A stretch of 64,000 bases of DNA. Origin: DATBVX01 sp963724625 (GTDB taxonomy: Bacteria > Pseudomonadota > Gammaproteobacteria > Steroidobacterales > Steroidobacteraceae). Numbering within the stretch: position 1 is the first letter of the stretch; every line of letters begins with the position of its first letter. A program made the position numbers and the translations under genes. The DNA is taken from NCBI GenBank assembly GCA_963724625.1, contig CAVRVO010000030.1, positions 185,525 to 249,524 on the forward strand. The letters run 5' to 3'. The notes beneath the pieces are model-generated. The model did not search any database and had not been told where the DNA came from. It saw only the letters and a program-made list of their open reading frames with translations. Positions 34,043-42,532 of this stretch are shown here, piece after piece.

Positions 34043-34234
34043 TCAGTTCTTGTCCTGATCGCCCGGGACGTCGATGACCTTGCGGCCCCGGTAGTAGCCG
34101 TCAGGCGTGATGCGATGACGCAGATGCGTTTCGCCGGACTGCGGGTCCACCGACAGTGCCGGGCCGCGCAGTGCGTCGTGCGACCGATGCATACCGCGCT
34201 TGGAGGGAGTCTTTCTGCTTTTCTGAACCGCCAT
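34043..34234 (-). CDS. rpmF: 50S ribosomal protein L32
   Basis: A 63-residue bL32 of the large ribosomal subunit. MAVQKSRKTPSKRGMHRSHDAL, shown in part, and the end HLRHRITPDGYYRGRKVID match E. coli L32. The zinc cysteines of some other bacterial L32 proteins are absent, as in E. coli. GGAG lies seven bases before the ATG. It stands between yceD and plsX on the same strand. Confidence 0.97.
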   Translation of the reverse strand: MAVQKSRKTPSKRGMHRSHDALRGPALSVDPQSGETHLRHRITPDGYYRGRKVIDVPGDQDKN

Positions 34235-34252
34235 TACGAATCTCCAGTCAAT

Positions 34253-34750
34253 TCAATCCTTCATCAGGTCTCGCAGCCCCGCGAACGGCTTGTGCCGGGG
34301 TTGGTCCGCCTGCTCTCCGGGACGCACATGGCAATCACTTGCGTCGCGATGCATCGGCGCCAATGGCAGCGCGAGCAGCAATTCCTCTTCGATCAACGTC
34401 GCCAGCGACACCTGCCCATCCAGAGCGATCACCGGTTCGCGCGCGCCTGTGACGTCTGCGCTGGCCGCAGCGTTAGCCACAAAGGCCAGCCGGCTATCGG
34501 TGTCGACCGGCAGAGTCATTTCTCCCAGGCAACGCTGACAGGTCAGTGTCAGCGTCGCGCTCACATGCCCCTCGGCGACCGCAAGCGCGCTCTCGCGATG
34601 GAAGCGAAATTGTCCGCGAGCCATACCCGCATCGCCCCTCAGGAGTGGGCGGATGCGCTCCAGGTCCGCCAGCGCTATCTCCGCTTCGATTACCGCTTCA
34701 TCGGCGGCAAGCGCTGCGACCTCGTGCTGTTGCCCCGGGTGCGGCGACAT
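34253..34750 (-). CDS. yceD: YceD/DUF177 family protein (23S rRNA accumulation)
   Basis: A 165-residue DUF177 protein. In E. coli and plants YceD homologues are needed for normal 23S rRNA accumulation. The family motif with paired cysteines is visible (LTLTCQRCLGEMTLPVDT near residue 68) and a further cysteine is in ASDCHVRPGE. It ends in ADQPRHKPFAGLRDLMKD, a typical tail (NPFAVLKGLK-like). The ATG at 34750 starts the rpmF-plsX-fabH operon and is divergent from yceF. Confidence 0.92.
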   Translation of the reverse strand: MSPHPGQQHEVAALAADEAVIEAEIALADLERIRPLLRGDAGMARGQFRFHRESALAVAEGHVSATLTLTCQRCLGEMTLPVDTDSRLAFVANAAASADVTGAREPVIALDGQVSLATLIEEELLLALPLAPMHRDASDCHVRPGEQADQPRHKPFAGLRDLMKD

Positions 34751-34831
34751 GGGCGCGGTATCATAGTGATGAGGTCCTCCCCTGTCAAAAGAATCTTAAG
34801 CGCAAATCGTTGTTTTTGCAGAATTAAACCG

Positions 34832-35413
34832 GTGCCGCCAGACCTCGTCCTCGCCTCCGCTTCCCGCTATCGCCGCGAGCTCCTTGAACGGCTGCGCGTT
34901 CCGTTCCAGGTCGATGCAGCTGATATCGACGAATCTCCGTTGGCCGCAGAAACACCGTTGGAGCTGGTATCGCGCCTGGCGCGCGAGAAGGCCTCACACG
35001 TCGCCATCCGCCATCCCACCGCTTACGTGATCGGCGCTGACCAGATTGCCGTCTGTCGGGATGAGATCCTGGGCAAGCCGGGCAACCCCGCGCGCAACAT
35101 CGCGCAATTGCAGCGCGCGAGCGGGCAAGCCTTGAGGTTCTACACCGCAACGTGCCTGGTACGTTCGAAGGGCGAGCTCTGTGAGGAGCACGTCGATGAG
35201 ACCACAGTGCAATTTCGTGACCTCAGCGAACTGGAGATCTCCCGATACGTGGAGCTCGAGCGCCCTTACGATTGCGCGGGCGGCTTCAAGTGCGAAGGAC
35301 TCGGAATCACTCTTTTCGAGCGTATCGACTCCCAAGACCCGACCGCCCTGATCGGGCTACCACTCATCTGGCTCTCTGGCGCCCTGCGGCGCGCGGGCGC
35401 GCGCCTGCCGTAG
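34832..35413 (+). CDS. yceF: Maf-like nucleotide pyrophosphatase, YceF type
   Basis: A 193-residue Maf protein of the YceF subgroup, which hydrolyses m7GTP and related non-canonical nucleotides. LVLASASRYRRELLERLRVP opens the fold. The motif IGADQIAV has Q where the YhdE (dTTP/UTP) subgroup has T. CAGGFKCEGLGITLFERI and LIGLPLIWL are also YceF-like. The GTG at 34832 is taken as the start; the frame is open far upstream across yceD without homology. It lies opposite yceD and overlaps the end of rluC by 50 bp, tail to tail. Confidence 0.92.
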   Translation: MPPDLVLASASRYRRELLERLRVPFQVDAADIDESPLAAETPLELVSRLAREKASHVAIRHPTAYVIGADQIAVCRDEILGKPGNPARNIAQLQRASGQALRFYTATCLVRSKGELCEEHVDETTVQFRDLSELEISRYVELERPYDCAGGFKCEGLGITLFERIDSQDPTALIGLPLIWLSGALRRAGARLP

Positions 35414-36374
35414 CCAGGCGATCGAGCACGCCCTTCAACTCCACATCTAGCGGCACGCTCACGTCGAATTGCCGCTCCGTTCCGGGCCAGGTAAATGCGA
35501 TCGCGATTGCATGCAGGAACATTCGGTCGAGACCTAGCTCGCGCATCTGCCGATTGAATTCGCGATCACCATACTTGTCATCGCCGGCCACTGCGTGACC
35601 CGCGTGCAGCGCGTGAACGCGGATCTGGTGCGTACGGCCGGTCTTCAGATCAACCTCGACCAGCGTGGCGAGCTTGCCGTAGAACTCGACGGGCGCGAAG
35701 ACACTGAGCGCTTCCTTGCCGCCTTGCTGCGCGCGAACGATGCGCTCACCGCTCTGCAGCTGGCGTGTCTTGAGCGGCACATCGATTTGCGCCTTGCCAT
35801 GCGGCCACTGGCCCGCGACGAGCGCCAGATAGCGCTTCTGCACCAGGCCCTCGCGCATGAGGGCATGCAAGGCTCGCAGGCTCGAACGGCGCCGCGCCAC
35901 CAGCAAAACGCCGCTGGTCTCGCGATCCAGGCGATGCACCAACTCGAGTGATTCCTGGGGCCTGTCGGCGCGCAGTATCTCGATGACGCCAAAATCGAGG
36001 CCGCTGCCGCCGTGCACGGCCAGACCGGCGGGCTTGTTGATGACGAGCAGCTCGCGATCCTCGTGGACGATCGCGTTGCGTACGGTTTCGAGCAGGCTGT
36101 CCGGCGCGCGTCGTTCCTTCGGCTGCAAATCGAGTCGCACGGGCGGGACGCGCAAGCGGTCGCCTGCTGCCAGCCGATACTCGGGCTTCACTCGCTTGCC
36201 ATTAACCCGCACCTCGCCGCGACGCAGGATCCGATACACGCGGCTGCGCGGCACCGACTTCAGCTCCCGGAGCAGGAAGTTGTCGACGCGTTGCCCCTCG
36301 TCCTCGGCAGCAATTTCGACCTGCCGAACCTGCGGGCGCGAGGCCTGAGGTGAGGATTCAGGCTCGTTACTCAC
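35364..36374 (-). CDS. rluC: 23S rRNA pseudouridine synthase RluC
   Basis: RluC forms pseudouridines at positions 955, 2504 and 2580 of E. coli 23S rRNA. The 336-residue protein has an S4 domain (VDNFLLRELKSVPRSRVYRI onward) and the pseudouridine synthase core with the catalytic aspartate in LVHRLDRETSGVLLVARR. GRTHQIRVHALHAGHAVAGDDKYG is also conserved. The GTG at 36374 has GAGAG upstream. A basic tail (ARPRAAGRQRAR) follows the fold. The gene is divergent from rne, as in E. coli. Confidence 0.95.
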   Translation of the reverse strand: MSNEPESSPQASRPQVRQVEIAAEDEGQRVDNFLLRELKSVPRSRVYRILRRGEVRVNGKRVKPEYRLAAGDRLRVPPVRLDLQPKERRAPDSLLETVRNAIVHEDRELLVINKPAGLAVHGGSGLDFGVIEILRADRPQESLELVHRLDRETSGVLLVARRRSSLRALHALMREGLVQKRYLALVAGQWPHGKAQIDVPLKTRQLQSGERIVRAQQGGKEALSVFAPVEFYGKLATLVEVDLKTGRTHQIRVHALHAGHAVAGDDKYGDREFNRQMRELGLDRMFLHAIAIAFTWPGTERQFDVSVPLDVELKGVLDRLATAGARPRAAGRQRAR

Positions 36375-36797
36375 GCGTTAATCTCTCGTAACACATTGAT
36401 TTGACGGTATTGCGTTGCTATAGTGCGCGCCGACCTCGCTGCCGCAGCTTCCCAGGAAGGTGCGATTGCGCGAGCCGAATCAGTGGTGCGAAGGCCATGC
36501 GCTTTTCGCGCCGCATGTTAGTTGGTCCCGGGTAGCCGGGCCATCGCTTGGGTCCTGAGAGCAGAGCGCCAGAGGCGCTCGGCGTACAGCCAAGAGTTCA
36601 GGCGTGCCACAGGCGCCTCCGGTCAGGCCGGCCGGCGCCAGAAAATGCACAGGCGGGATTGAATGAGCGTTTGCGAGTGCAGGGCACTCGCCGCTGTTCC
36701 TGTTAAATGATGTCTATAGACGCAACACCCCTCCACCGCACACCGGCATCGCCAACTCCCCGCTCCGGGGCCCCTCATCACACTCCAGCAGGGGCCA
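36375..36797 (+). ncRNA. Long structured 5' leader of rne
   Basis: About 420 bp separate rluC from the rne ATG, and most of it would be transcribed as leader (about 367 nt). Three perfect hairpins are visible: CCCGG-GTAG-CCGGG (36527-36540), GAGCGCC-AGA-GGCGCTC (36564-36580) and GCGAGTGC-AGG-GCACTCGC (36673-36691). E. coli rne has a 361-nt leader whose hairpins let RNase E regulate its own mRNA, so a similar feedback is likely. No open frame of interest lies here. Confidence 0.7.
36396..36424 (+). promoter_or_regulatory. Candidate sigma-70 promoter of rne
   Basis: TTGATT (36396-36401), a 17-bp spacer and TATAGT (36419-36424) match the sigma-70 pattern well. A start near 36431 would give a leader of about 367 nt. 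Confidence 0.65.
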
Positions 36798-39266
36798 ATG
36801 AAGAGAATGCTTGTCAACGCAACTCAGGCAGAAGAGTTGCGCGTCGCTTTGGTAGACGGTCAGAAACTTTACGACCTGTCGATTGAGATTCCCTCCCGGG
36901 AACAAAAAAAAGCCAACGTCTACAAGGGTCGCATCACGCGGGTCGAGCCGAGCCTCGAAGCCGCCTTCGTCGACTACGGCGCGCAGCGCCACGGCTTCCT
37001 GCCGCTGAAGGAAGTCTCCCGCCAGTACTTCCGCAACGATGCTCAACCGGGCGGCCGGATGAACATCAAGGAGCTGCTCCAGGAAGGCCAGGAGCTGGTG
37101 GTTCAGGTGGAGAAAGAGGAGCGCGGCAACAAGGGCGCTGCGTTGACGACGTTCGTCAGCCTGGCGGGCCGGTTCCTGGTACTGATGCCGAACAACCCGC
37201 GCGCCGGTGGCGTCTCGCGTCGGATCGAGGGTGAGGAACGCGATCAGTTGCGCGAGGCCATGAACGATCTGCAGATCCCGGACGGCATGGGTGCGATCGT
37301 TCGCACCGCCGGTGTAGGTCGGTCAAGCGAGGAGCTGCAGTGGGACCTGAACAATCTGCGCAGCGCCTGGGAACTCATCGATACCGCGGCCAAAGAGCGT
37401 ACCGCACCGTTCCTCATTTACCAGGAAGGCGATGCGGTAACGCGTGCGCTTCGCGATTACCTCTCGGACGACATCGGTGAGATTCTCATCGACGATTCCG
37501 GCGCTTATCAGAAGGCGCAGGAATACATGCAGCGCTTCATGCCCCCCGAGTATCAGCGCAAGCTCAAGGTCTACCAGGACGAGGTGCCGCTGTTCACGCG
37601 CTTCCAGATCGAGAGCCAGATCGAGTCCGCGTATTCGCACAAAGTGACACTGCCCTCCGGCGGGAGCCTGGTGATCGATCACGGTGAGGCGCTGGTGTCG
37701 ATCGACATCAACTCCGCTCGCTCGACGCGCGGCGGCGATATCGAAACCACGGCGTGTAACACCAATCTCGAAGCCGCCGACGAGGTCGCGCGCCAGCTGC
37801 GACTGCGCGACATCGGCGGCCTGATCGTCATCGACTTCATCGATATGGAGTCGCAGAAGAATCAGCGCGACGTTGAGGACCGCCTCCGCAACGCGGTAAA
37901 GCAGGACAAGGCTCGCATCCAGATCGGACGGCTGTCTCGCTTCGGGCTGCTGGAGATGTCACGGCAGCGTCTGCGCCCGAGTCTTGGTGAATCGACCCAC
38001 ATCGCCTGCCCTCGCTGCACCGGCATGGGAACGATCCGCAGCGTCGAATCGCTGACGCTCGCCATCCTGCGCCTGATCGGTGAAGAGGCGCGCAAGGAAC
38101 GCTCCGCCCGCATCATCGTGCAGGTACCGGTCGACGTCGGCACCTATCTCATGAACGAGAAGCGCGACTGGCTCAATACGATCAGCGAGCGCAGCTCCGT
38201 CAATGTAATGGTGATACCCAACCCGAACCTGCAGACCCCCAACTACTCGATCCGCCGAGTGCGCGATGACGAAACCCAGCTCGTGGAAAATGCCGGGATC
38301 AGCTACCAGATGGTCGAACAGGAAGAGCTGTTGCCAGACGCGGCACTGACACGCGAGAAAAAGCCGGCTTCAGAAGCACCCGCGGTCCCTACCGTGCTAC
38401 CGACTGCACCGGCACCGGTGAGTGTTGTCACCGCGCCCAACGCGTGGACGGCTGAGCCGACGCCCCAGCGCCCGGGCATCTTCGTGCGCTTGTGGCGCTG
38501 GCTGTTCGGCACCGGGCCGGCTGCGCCGGCGGCCCCGCAGCCAACAACCGCATCGCGACAGCATCGAGAACATCGTGACGAGCGGCGCGATCAGCGACCC
38601 CGAGACAGCCGGCGCGGCGGGCGGGACAGGGATACGCGTCGCGAACCCCATCGCAGCGCGCAGGGCTCGCACCGCGGCGATGGTGGCCACCGCCGTTCCG
38701 ACTCGCATCAGAGACGCGATGGCAAGCATGTCGCCGCCCCTGCGCCGTCGGTTCCCGAATCACCGGCTCTCAGTGAGCGCCCCGCGGCCGAGCCTCGAAA
38801 CGAGGCACCACGTGCGGATCGAGCCGCTCAGAAAGATCGGCCTGAGCGCGGCGATCGTGCCGAGCGCAGTGAACGTGGCGGTCGCGGCCGCAGGGGCCGT
38901 CGGCGTCGCGGCGGACGTGATCGCGCAGAAAATCGCGATAGCACCGGCATCGCAGCCAACGGTCCCGAGAGCACTCAGGGACCTGCCCGAACGGAACCCG
39001 CACCCGCTTCCTCGAACGGCGATGAGCGACCGGCACCGCGCAGCGACTCGGGTCAAACCGCAGAACTGCCCTTCTCGTCAGCTAACCAGCGTGGCGAGCC
39101 ACGTCCCGCAGCGAACTCAGCGCCGCAGCGGGACGATGCAGAACGAGCCACGCCGCAAGCAGCGGCGGGCGCGGAAACTCCGCGCCCCAATCAGGAAGGG
39201 AAGTTCGTGGTATGGACGTCTTCGCCGTCGGACAGCTCGCCGCACGGTCCCGGACGCGACGACTGA
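36798..39266 (+). CDS. rne: Ribonuclease E
   Basis: RNase E is the main endoribonuclease for mRNA decay and rRNA/tRNA processing. The 822-residue protein starts MKRMLVNATQAEELRVALVD, followed by the S1 domain (35-125). The catalytic aspartates fall at D303 (VSIDINSAR) and D346 (IDFIDME), and the Zn-link cysteines at C404 and C407 (CPRC), the same numbers as in E. coli. From about residue 530 the protein is a disordered, Pro/Ala- and Arg-rich scaffold shorter than that of E. coli, ending EGKFVVWTSSPSDSSPHGPG. No clear enolase or RhlB site can be named. The last residues lie four bases from the convergent phosphatase gene. Confidence 0.97.
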   Translation: MKRMLVNATQAEELRVALVDGQKLYDLSIEIPSREQKKANVYKGRITRVEPSLEAAFVDYGAQRHGFLPLKEVSRQYFRNDAQPGGRMNIKELLQEGQELVVQVEKEERGNKGAALTTFVSLAGRFLVLMPNNPRAGGVSRRIEGEERDQLREAMNDLQIPDGMGAIVRTAGVGRSSEELQWDLNNLRSAWELIDTAAKERTAPFLIYQEGDAVTRALRDYLSDDIGEILIDDSGAYQKAQEYMQRFMPPEYQRKLKVYQDEVPLFTRFQIESQIESAYSHKVTLPSGGSLVIDHGEALVSIDINSARSTRGGDIETTACNTNLEAADEVARQLRLRDIGGLIVIDFIDMESQKNQRDVEDRLRNAVKQDKARIQIGRLSRFGLLEMSRQRLRPSLGESTHIACPRCTGMGTIRSVESLTLAILRLIGEEARKERSARIIVQVPVDVGTYLMNEKRDWLNTISERSSVNVMVIPNPNLQTPNYSIRRVRDDETQLVENAGISYQMVEQEELLPDAALTREKKPASEAPAVPTVLPTAPAPVSVVTAPNAWTAEPTPQRPGIFVRLWRWLFGTGPAAPAAPQPTTASRQHREHRDERRDQRPRDSRRGGRDRDTRREPHRSAQGSHRGDGGHRRSDSHQRRDGKHVAAPAPSVPESPALSERPAAEPRNEAPRADRAAQKDRPERGDRAERSERGGRGRRGRRRRGGRDRAENRDSTGIAANGPESTQGPARTEPAPASSNGDERPAPRSDSGQTAELPFSSANQRGEPRPAANSAPQRDDAERATPQAAAGAETPRPNQEGKFVVWTSSPSDSSPHGPGRDD

Positions 39267-39270
39267 CGCG

Positions 39271-39747
39271 CTATTTTCTTTCGCGAATGTGGCTGAGCAG
39301 GCCGCGTGCGGCCTGCTCAGCGAGATCGAGCACTTCCTCGAAGCCCGCTTCGCCGCCGTAGTAAGGGTCCGGGACCTCATCGACTCCCGCGTCGGGCGCA
39401 AACTCCAGAAACAGGCGCACCCGCTCTCGATATTGTGTGGGTGCGCGGCGCCGCAGGTCCGACAGGTTGGCACGATCCATCGCCAGGATGAAATCGAATC
39501 GCTGGAAATCCTCGCTGGCGATCTGGCGCGCGCGCAGTCGACTCATATCCAGGCCGCGCCGGCGCGCCGCTGCCAGGGCACGTTGATCGGGCGGCTCCCC
39601 GATGTGCCAGTCGCCAATGCCTGCGGAGTCGATCTCCACGCTCAGATCGGGCGCTTCGCGGGTCACAAGCTCGCGCAACACGACCTCCGCGGTAGGACTT
39701 CGGCAGATGTTGCCCAGGCAAACGAACAGGATTCTCGTCGAGGCCAC
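39271..39747 (-). CDS. Low-molecular-weight protein tyrosine phosphatase
   Basis: A 158-residue LMW-PTP. The P-loop CLGNICRSPTAE (C10, R16) and the acid loop VPDPYYGGEAGFE are intact, so it should dephosphorylate tyrosines. The GTG at 39747 starts ASTRILFVCLGNICRSPTAE. In other bacteria such enzymes control capsule or exopolysaccharide tyrosine kinases, but no kinase gene of that type is close. It follows kdsB on the same strand after 10 bp and may share its transcript. Confidence 0.93.
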   Translation of the reverse strand: MASTRILFVCLGNICRSPTAEVVLRELVTREAPDLSVEIDSAGIGDWHIGEPPDQRALAAARRRGLDMSRLRARQIASEDFQRFDFILAMDRANLSDLRRRAPTQYRERVRLFLEFAPDAGVDEVPDPYYGGEAGFEEVLDLAEQAARGLLSHIRERK

Positions 39748-39757
39748 GGTTCGTCAC

Positions 39758-40510
39758 TCAGGTCGCAAGCAGCCGCGCAACAGCCTCAAGGTCTGACTCG
39801 GTATCGACTCCGCGACCCGGCGCTTCAATAGCGGTCGCTACGACAATTTCAAAGCCGTTCTCCATGGCGCGCAGTTGCTCGAGCTTTTCGAGTTGCTCGA
39901 GGGGTGTTGGAGGTAGCTTCGCAAGCGCGACCAATACCTTGACGCGGTAGGCATACAGCCCGACGTGTCGAAACGCCTTTTCGTGTCGGGTCTGGCTGTC
40001 GAGGCTGCTCGACGCACCGTCGCGTATCCACGGGATAGGCGCGCGACTGAAATAGAGAGCCCGCCCCTTCGGCGTGACGGCGACCTTGACCACGTTAGGG
40101 TCGAGAAACTCCTCAACCGAGCTGATCGGTGTCATCAGAGTCGCGATATCAGCCCAAGGTGATTTCTCGAGCAGCTCCGCGACTTGCCGGATGATCACGG
40201 GCGGGATCAAGGGTTCGTCTCCCTGCACGTTCACCACGATGTCGTGATCCGCCCAATGCTCGTTCCGCACGACTTCTGCGATCCGATCGGTGCCGCTCGC
40301 ATGCTCGATAGAGGTCCGCAGCACGGTCGCAAAACTCTTCGATGCCTCCTCGATCGCCGGGTGATCCGTGGCAACAATTACCTCTGCGGCGCCGCTCGCC
40401 ACCGCCTTCTCGTGCACGTGCTGAATCATCGGGCGACCGGCAATCAGTCGCAGCGGCTTGCCCGGCAGTCGCGCCGAGGCATACCGCGCGGGAATGACCA
40501 CGCGAAACAT
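39758..40510 (-). CDS. kdsB: 3-deoxy-manno-octulosonate cytidylyltransferase
   Basis: KdsB activates KDO as CMP-KDO for lipopolysaccharide core synthesis. The 250-residue length is standard. FRVVIPARYASARLPGKPL binds CTP, VVNVQGDEPLI and ALYFSRAPIPWIR are family signatures, and GVDTESDLEAV closes the protein. It follows the Trm112-like gene after three bases, and the pair kdsB with a YcaR-like gene is widespread (E. coli ycaR–kdsB). Confidence 0.96.
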   Translation of the reverse strand: MFRVVIPARYASARLPGKPLRLIAGRPMIQHVHEKAVASGAAEVIVATDHPAIEEASKSFATVLRTSIEHASGTDRIAEVVRNEHWADHDIVVNVQGDEPLIPPVIIRQVAELLEKSPWADIATLMTPISSVEEFLDPNVVKVAVTPKGRALYFSRAPIPWIRDGASSSLDSQTRHEKAFRHVGLYAYRVKVLVALAKLPPTPLEQLEKLEQLRAMENGFEIVVATAIEAPGRGVDTESDLEAVARLLAT

Positions 40511-40513
40511 GGC

Positions 40514-40702
40514 TCAGCGTTGCAGCAAGGGATCGTCGGAGGAAAGCTGACGGGCCTCCTCCTCCAGCATCACAGGAATCCCGTCGCGAATCGGATAAGC
40601 CAGCCGGCTCGCCTTGCAGACCAACTCCTGGGTTTCCTCGTTGAAGAACAGCGGGGCCTTGCTTACCGGGCACACCAGGATATCGAGCAGGCGCTTGTCC
40701 AT
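40514..40702 (-). CDS. Trm112-like protein (YcaR/UPF0434)
   Basis: A 62-residue Trm112-like zinc-ribbon protein. MDKRLLDILVCPVSKAPLFF and ELVCKASRLAYPIRDGIPVML are the family pattern; the second zinc cysteine pair is incomplete, as in most bacterial members. Bacterial YcaR has no firm role. It lies between lpd and kdsB on the same strand. Confidence 0.93.
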   Translation of the reverse strand: MDKRLLDILVCPVSKAPLFFNEETQELVCKASRLAYPIRDGIPVMLEEEARQLSSDDPLLQR

Positions 40703-40711
40703 TCGTGGTTC

Positions 40712-42532
40712 CTACTTCTTCGGCACATACAGATCAGTGAGCGTGCCCTCATAGGCTTCTGCCGCGAACGCCACCGTTTCCGACAGTGTCGGATGCGGAT
40801 GAATCGTCAAGCCGATATCGGCGGCGTCGCAGCCCATTTCGATGGCAAGCGCCACTTCGGAGATGAGGTCGCCTGCATTCGGGCCCACGATTCCAGCCCC
40901 CAGCACGCGATGCGACTGCTTGTCGAACAGGATTTTCGTGAACCCATCGTCACGATTGAGTGCGAGTGAACGACCGCTCGCCATCCAGGGGAACATTCCC
41001 TTGCCGCACTCGATCCCCTGCTGCTTCGCCTCGATTTCCGTGAGGCCGGCCCAGGCGATTTCGGGATCGGTGTATGCAACCGAGGGGATCACGCGCGCTT
41101 CGAAGCGGCGCTTCTGACCCGCAGCGACTTCGGCAGCCACTTTGCCCTCGTGCGAAGCCTTGTGAGCGAGCATCGGCGGACCCACGACATCACCGATCGC
41201 AAAGATGTTCTCGACATTGGTGCGCTGCTGAGCATCGACGCGAATGAACCCGCGCTCATCCACGTTGACACCGGCGCGGTCCGCCCCGATGTTGCGACCA
41301 TTCGGAACACGACCCACCGCGACCAGCACGCGATCGTAGAGATGCGGCTCAGGCGCCTTGTCGCCCGCGAAGCTGACACGCAGGCCGTTGCGCAGCGGTT
41401 CGATCGCCGCAACGCGCGTCGCCAGCAGTATCTGCTCGTAGCGAGCGCGAATGCGCTTTTCAAGCGGGCGCACGAGATCCCGATCGCAGCCAGGCATGAG
41501 GCCATCCGTAAGTTCCACGACGGTGACTTTGGCGCCCAACGCATCGTAAACGCAGGCCAGCTCGAGACCGATGATTCCGCCGCCGATCACCAGCAGGCGC
41601 TTGACCTTCTCCGGCAACTCCAGGGCAGCAGTGGAGTCCATGATGCGCGGATCGTCGGGCAAGCCCGGCAGCCGCGCTGACTCCGAGCCGCTCGCAATGA
41701 TGCAGTACTTGAAGTCCACGACGCGGCGCTTGGCGCCCTGCGCGACCTCGATGTGATTGGCGTCGACGAATTGCCCGAGTCCCTGGAGTACTTCGACCTT
41801 GCGTTGTTTCGCCAGAACGTTGAGTCCGTTGGTGAGGCGCGTAACCACCTGCCCCTTCCACGCCCGCAGCTTGTTGCGATCGATGCTCGGTGAGCCGAAC
41901 CCCAGGCCGTGTTCACTCATCGAGTGCGCTTCCTCGATGACACGGGCCGCGTGCAGCAGTGCCTTGGACGGAATGCAACCCACGTTGAGACACACGCCGC
42001 CCAGGGTGGGCGAGCGCTCGATCAGTGCGACGTGTAGTCCCAGATCAGCGGCGCGGAATGCGGCCGTGTAACCGCCCGGGCCGGCACCCAGCACTACAAC
42101 ATCAAAAGCGTGGTCAGTGGCACGCGACGCCGGCTTCGGCGCTTCCTGCTTGCCGGGTTTGGATGTCGGGGCGGGCTTCTGCCCGCTGCTGCCACTCGCG
42201 CGCGGCCGATCTGCCAGGGTAACGGTCTCAACATAAGGCTGTTCACGATCCCCAACGGATTCAGGCGTTGCCACTACCGTCGTCTGCTCAATCTCCTCGG
42301 TGCGCACCGTCGCGATCAAGGTTCCCTTCGAGACGCGGTCCCCCTTGCTGACGTGCATGCGTTCGATGACACCCGCGACCGCTGCGGGCACGTCCATGGA
42401 CGCCTTCTCGGTCTCCAGCGTGATGAGCGCATCGTCGACACCGACGCGCTGTCCGGCAGTCGCCAGTACGTCGACCACCGTGACGTCCTTGAAGTCACCA
42501 AGATCCGGGACTTTCAGCTCAACGAGACTCAT
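40712..42532 (-). CDS. lpdA: Dihydrolipoyl dehydrogenase with N-terminal lipoyl domain
   Basis: E3 of the pyruvate dehydrogenase complex, re-oxidising dihydrolipoamide with NAD+. It is 606 residues because a lipoyl domain (lipoyl lysine K43 in TLETEKASMD) and a Pro/Ala linker precede the flavoprotein. The FAD site GAGPGGYTAAF follows from 149, the redox disulfide C181-C186 (GGVCLNVGCIPSK), and the C-terminal HPHPTLSE. Lipoylated E3 is known from Neisseria and Ralstonia-like E3. It overlaps aceF by four bases. Confidence 0.95.
   Translation of the reverse strand: MSLVELKVPDLGDFKDVTVVDVLATAGQRVGVDDALITLETEKASMDVPAAVAGVIERMHVSKGDRVSKGTLIATVRTEEIEQTTVVATPESVGDREQPYVETVTLADRPRASGSSGQKPAPTSKPGKQEAPKPASRATDHAFDVVVLGAGPGGYTAAFRAADLGLHVALIERSPTLGGVCLNVGCIPSKALLHAARVIEEAHSMSEHGLGFGSPSIDRNKLRAWKGQVVTRLTNGLNVLAKQRKVEVLQGLGQFVDANHIEVAQGAKRRVVDFKYCIIASGSESARLPGLPDDPRIMDSTAALELPEKVKRLLVIGGGIIGLELACVYDALGAKVTVVELTDGLMPGCDRDLVRPLEKRIRARYEQILLATRVAAIEPLRNGLRVSFAGDKAPEPHLYDRVLVAVGRVPNGRNIGADRAGVNVDERGFIRVDAQQRTNVENIFAIGDVVGPPMLAHKASHEGKVAAEVAAGQKRRFEARVIPSVAYTDPEIAWAGLTEIEAKQQGIECGKGMFPWMASGRSLALNRDDGFTKILFDKQSHRVLGAGIVGPNAGDLISEVALAIEMGCDAADIGLTIHPHPTLSETVAFAAEAYEGTLTDLYVPKK

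Noticed and set aside
33806..34831. Long upstream extension of the Maf (yceF) frame
   Set aside because: It runs antisense through plsX, rpmF and yceD. Homology starts at the GTG at 34832.
38422..39831. 469-residue open frame inside the rne 3' end and beyond
   Set aside because: It is an alternative frame of GC-rich Arg/Pro coding sequence, crosses the rne stop and the opposite phosphatase gene, and has no recognisable domain.
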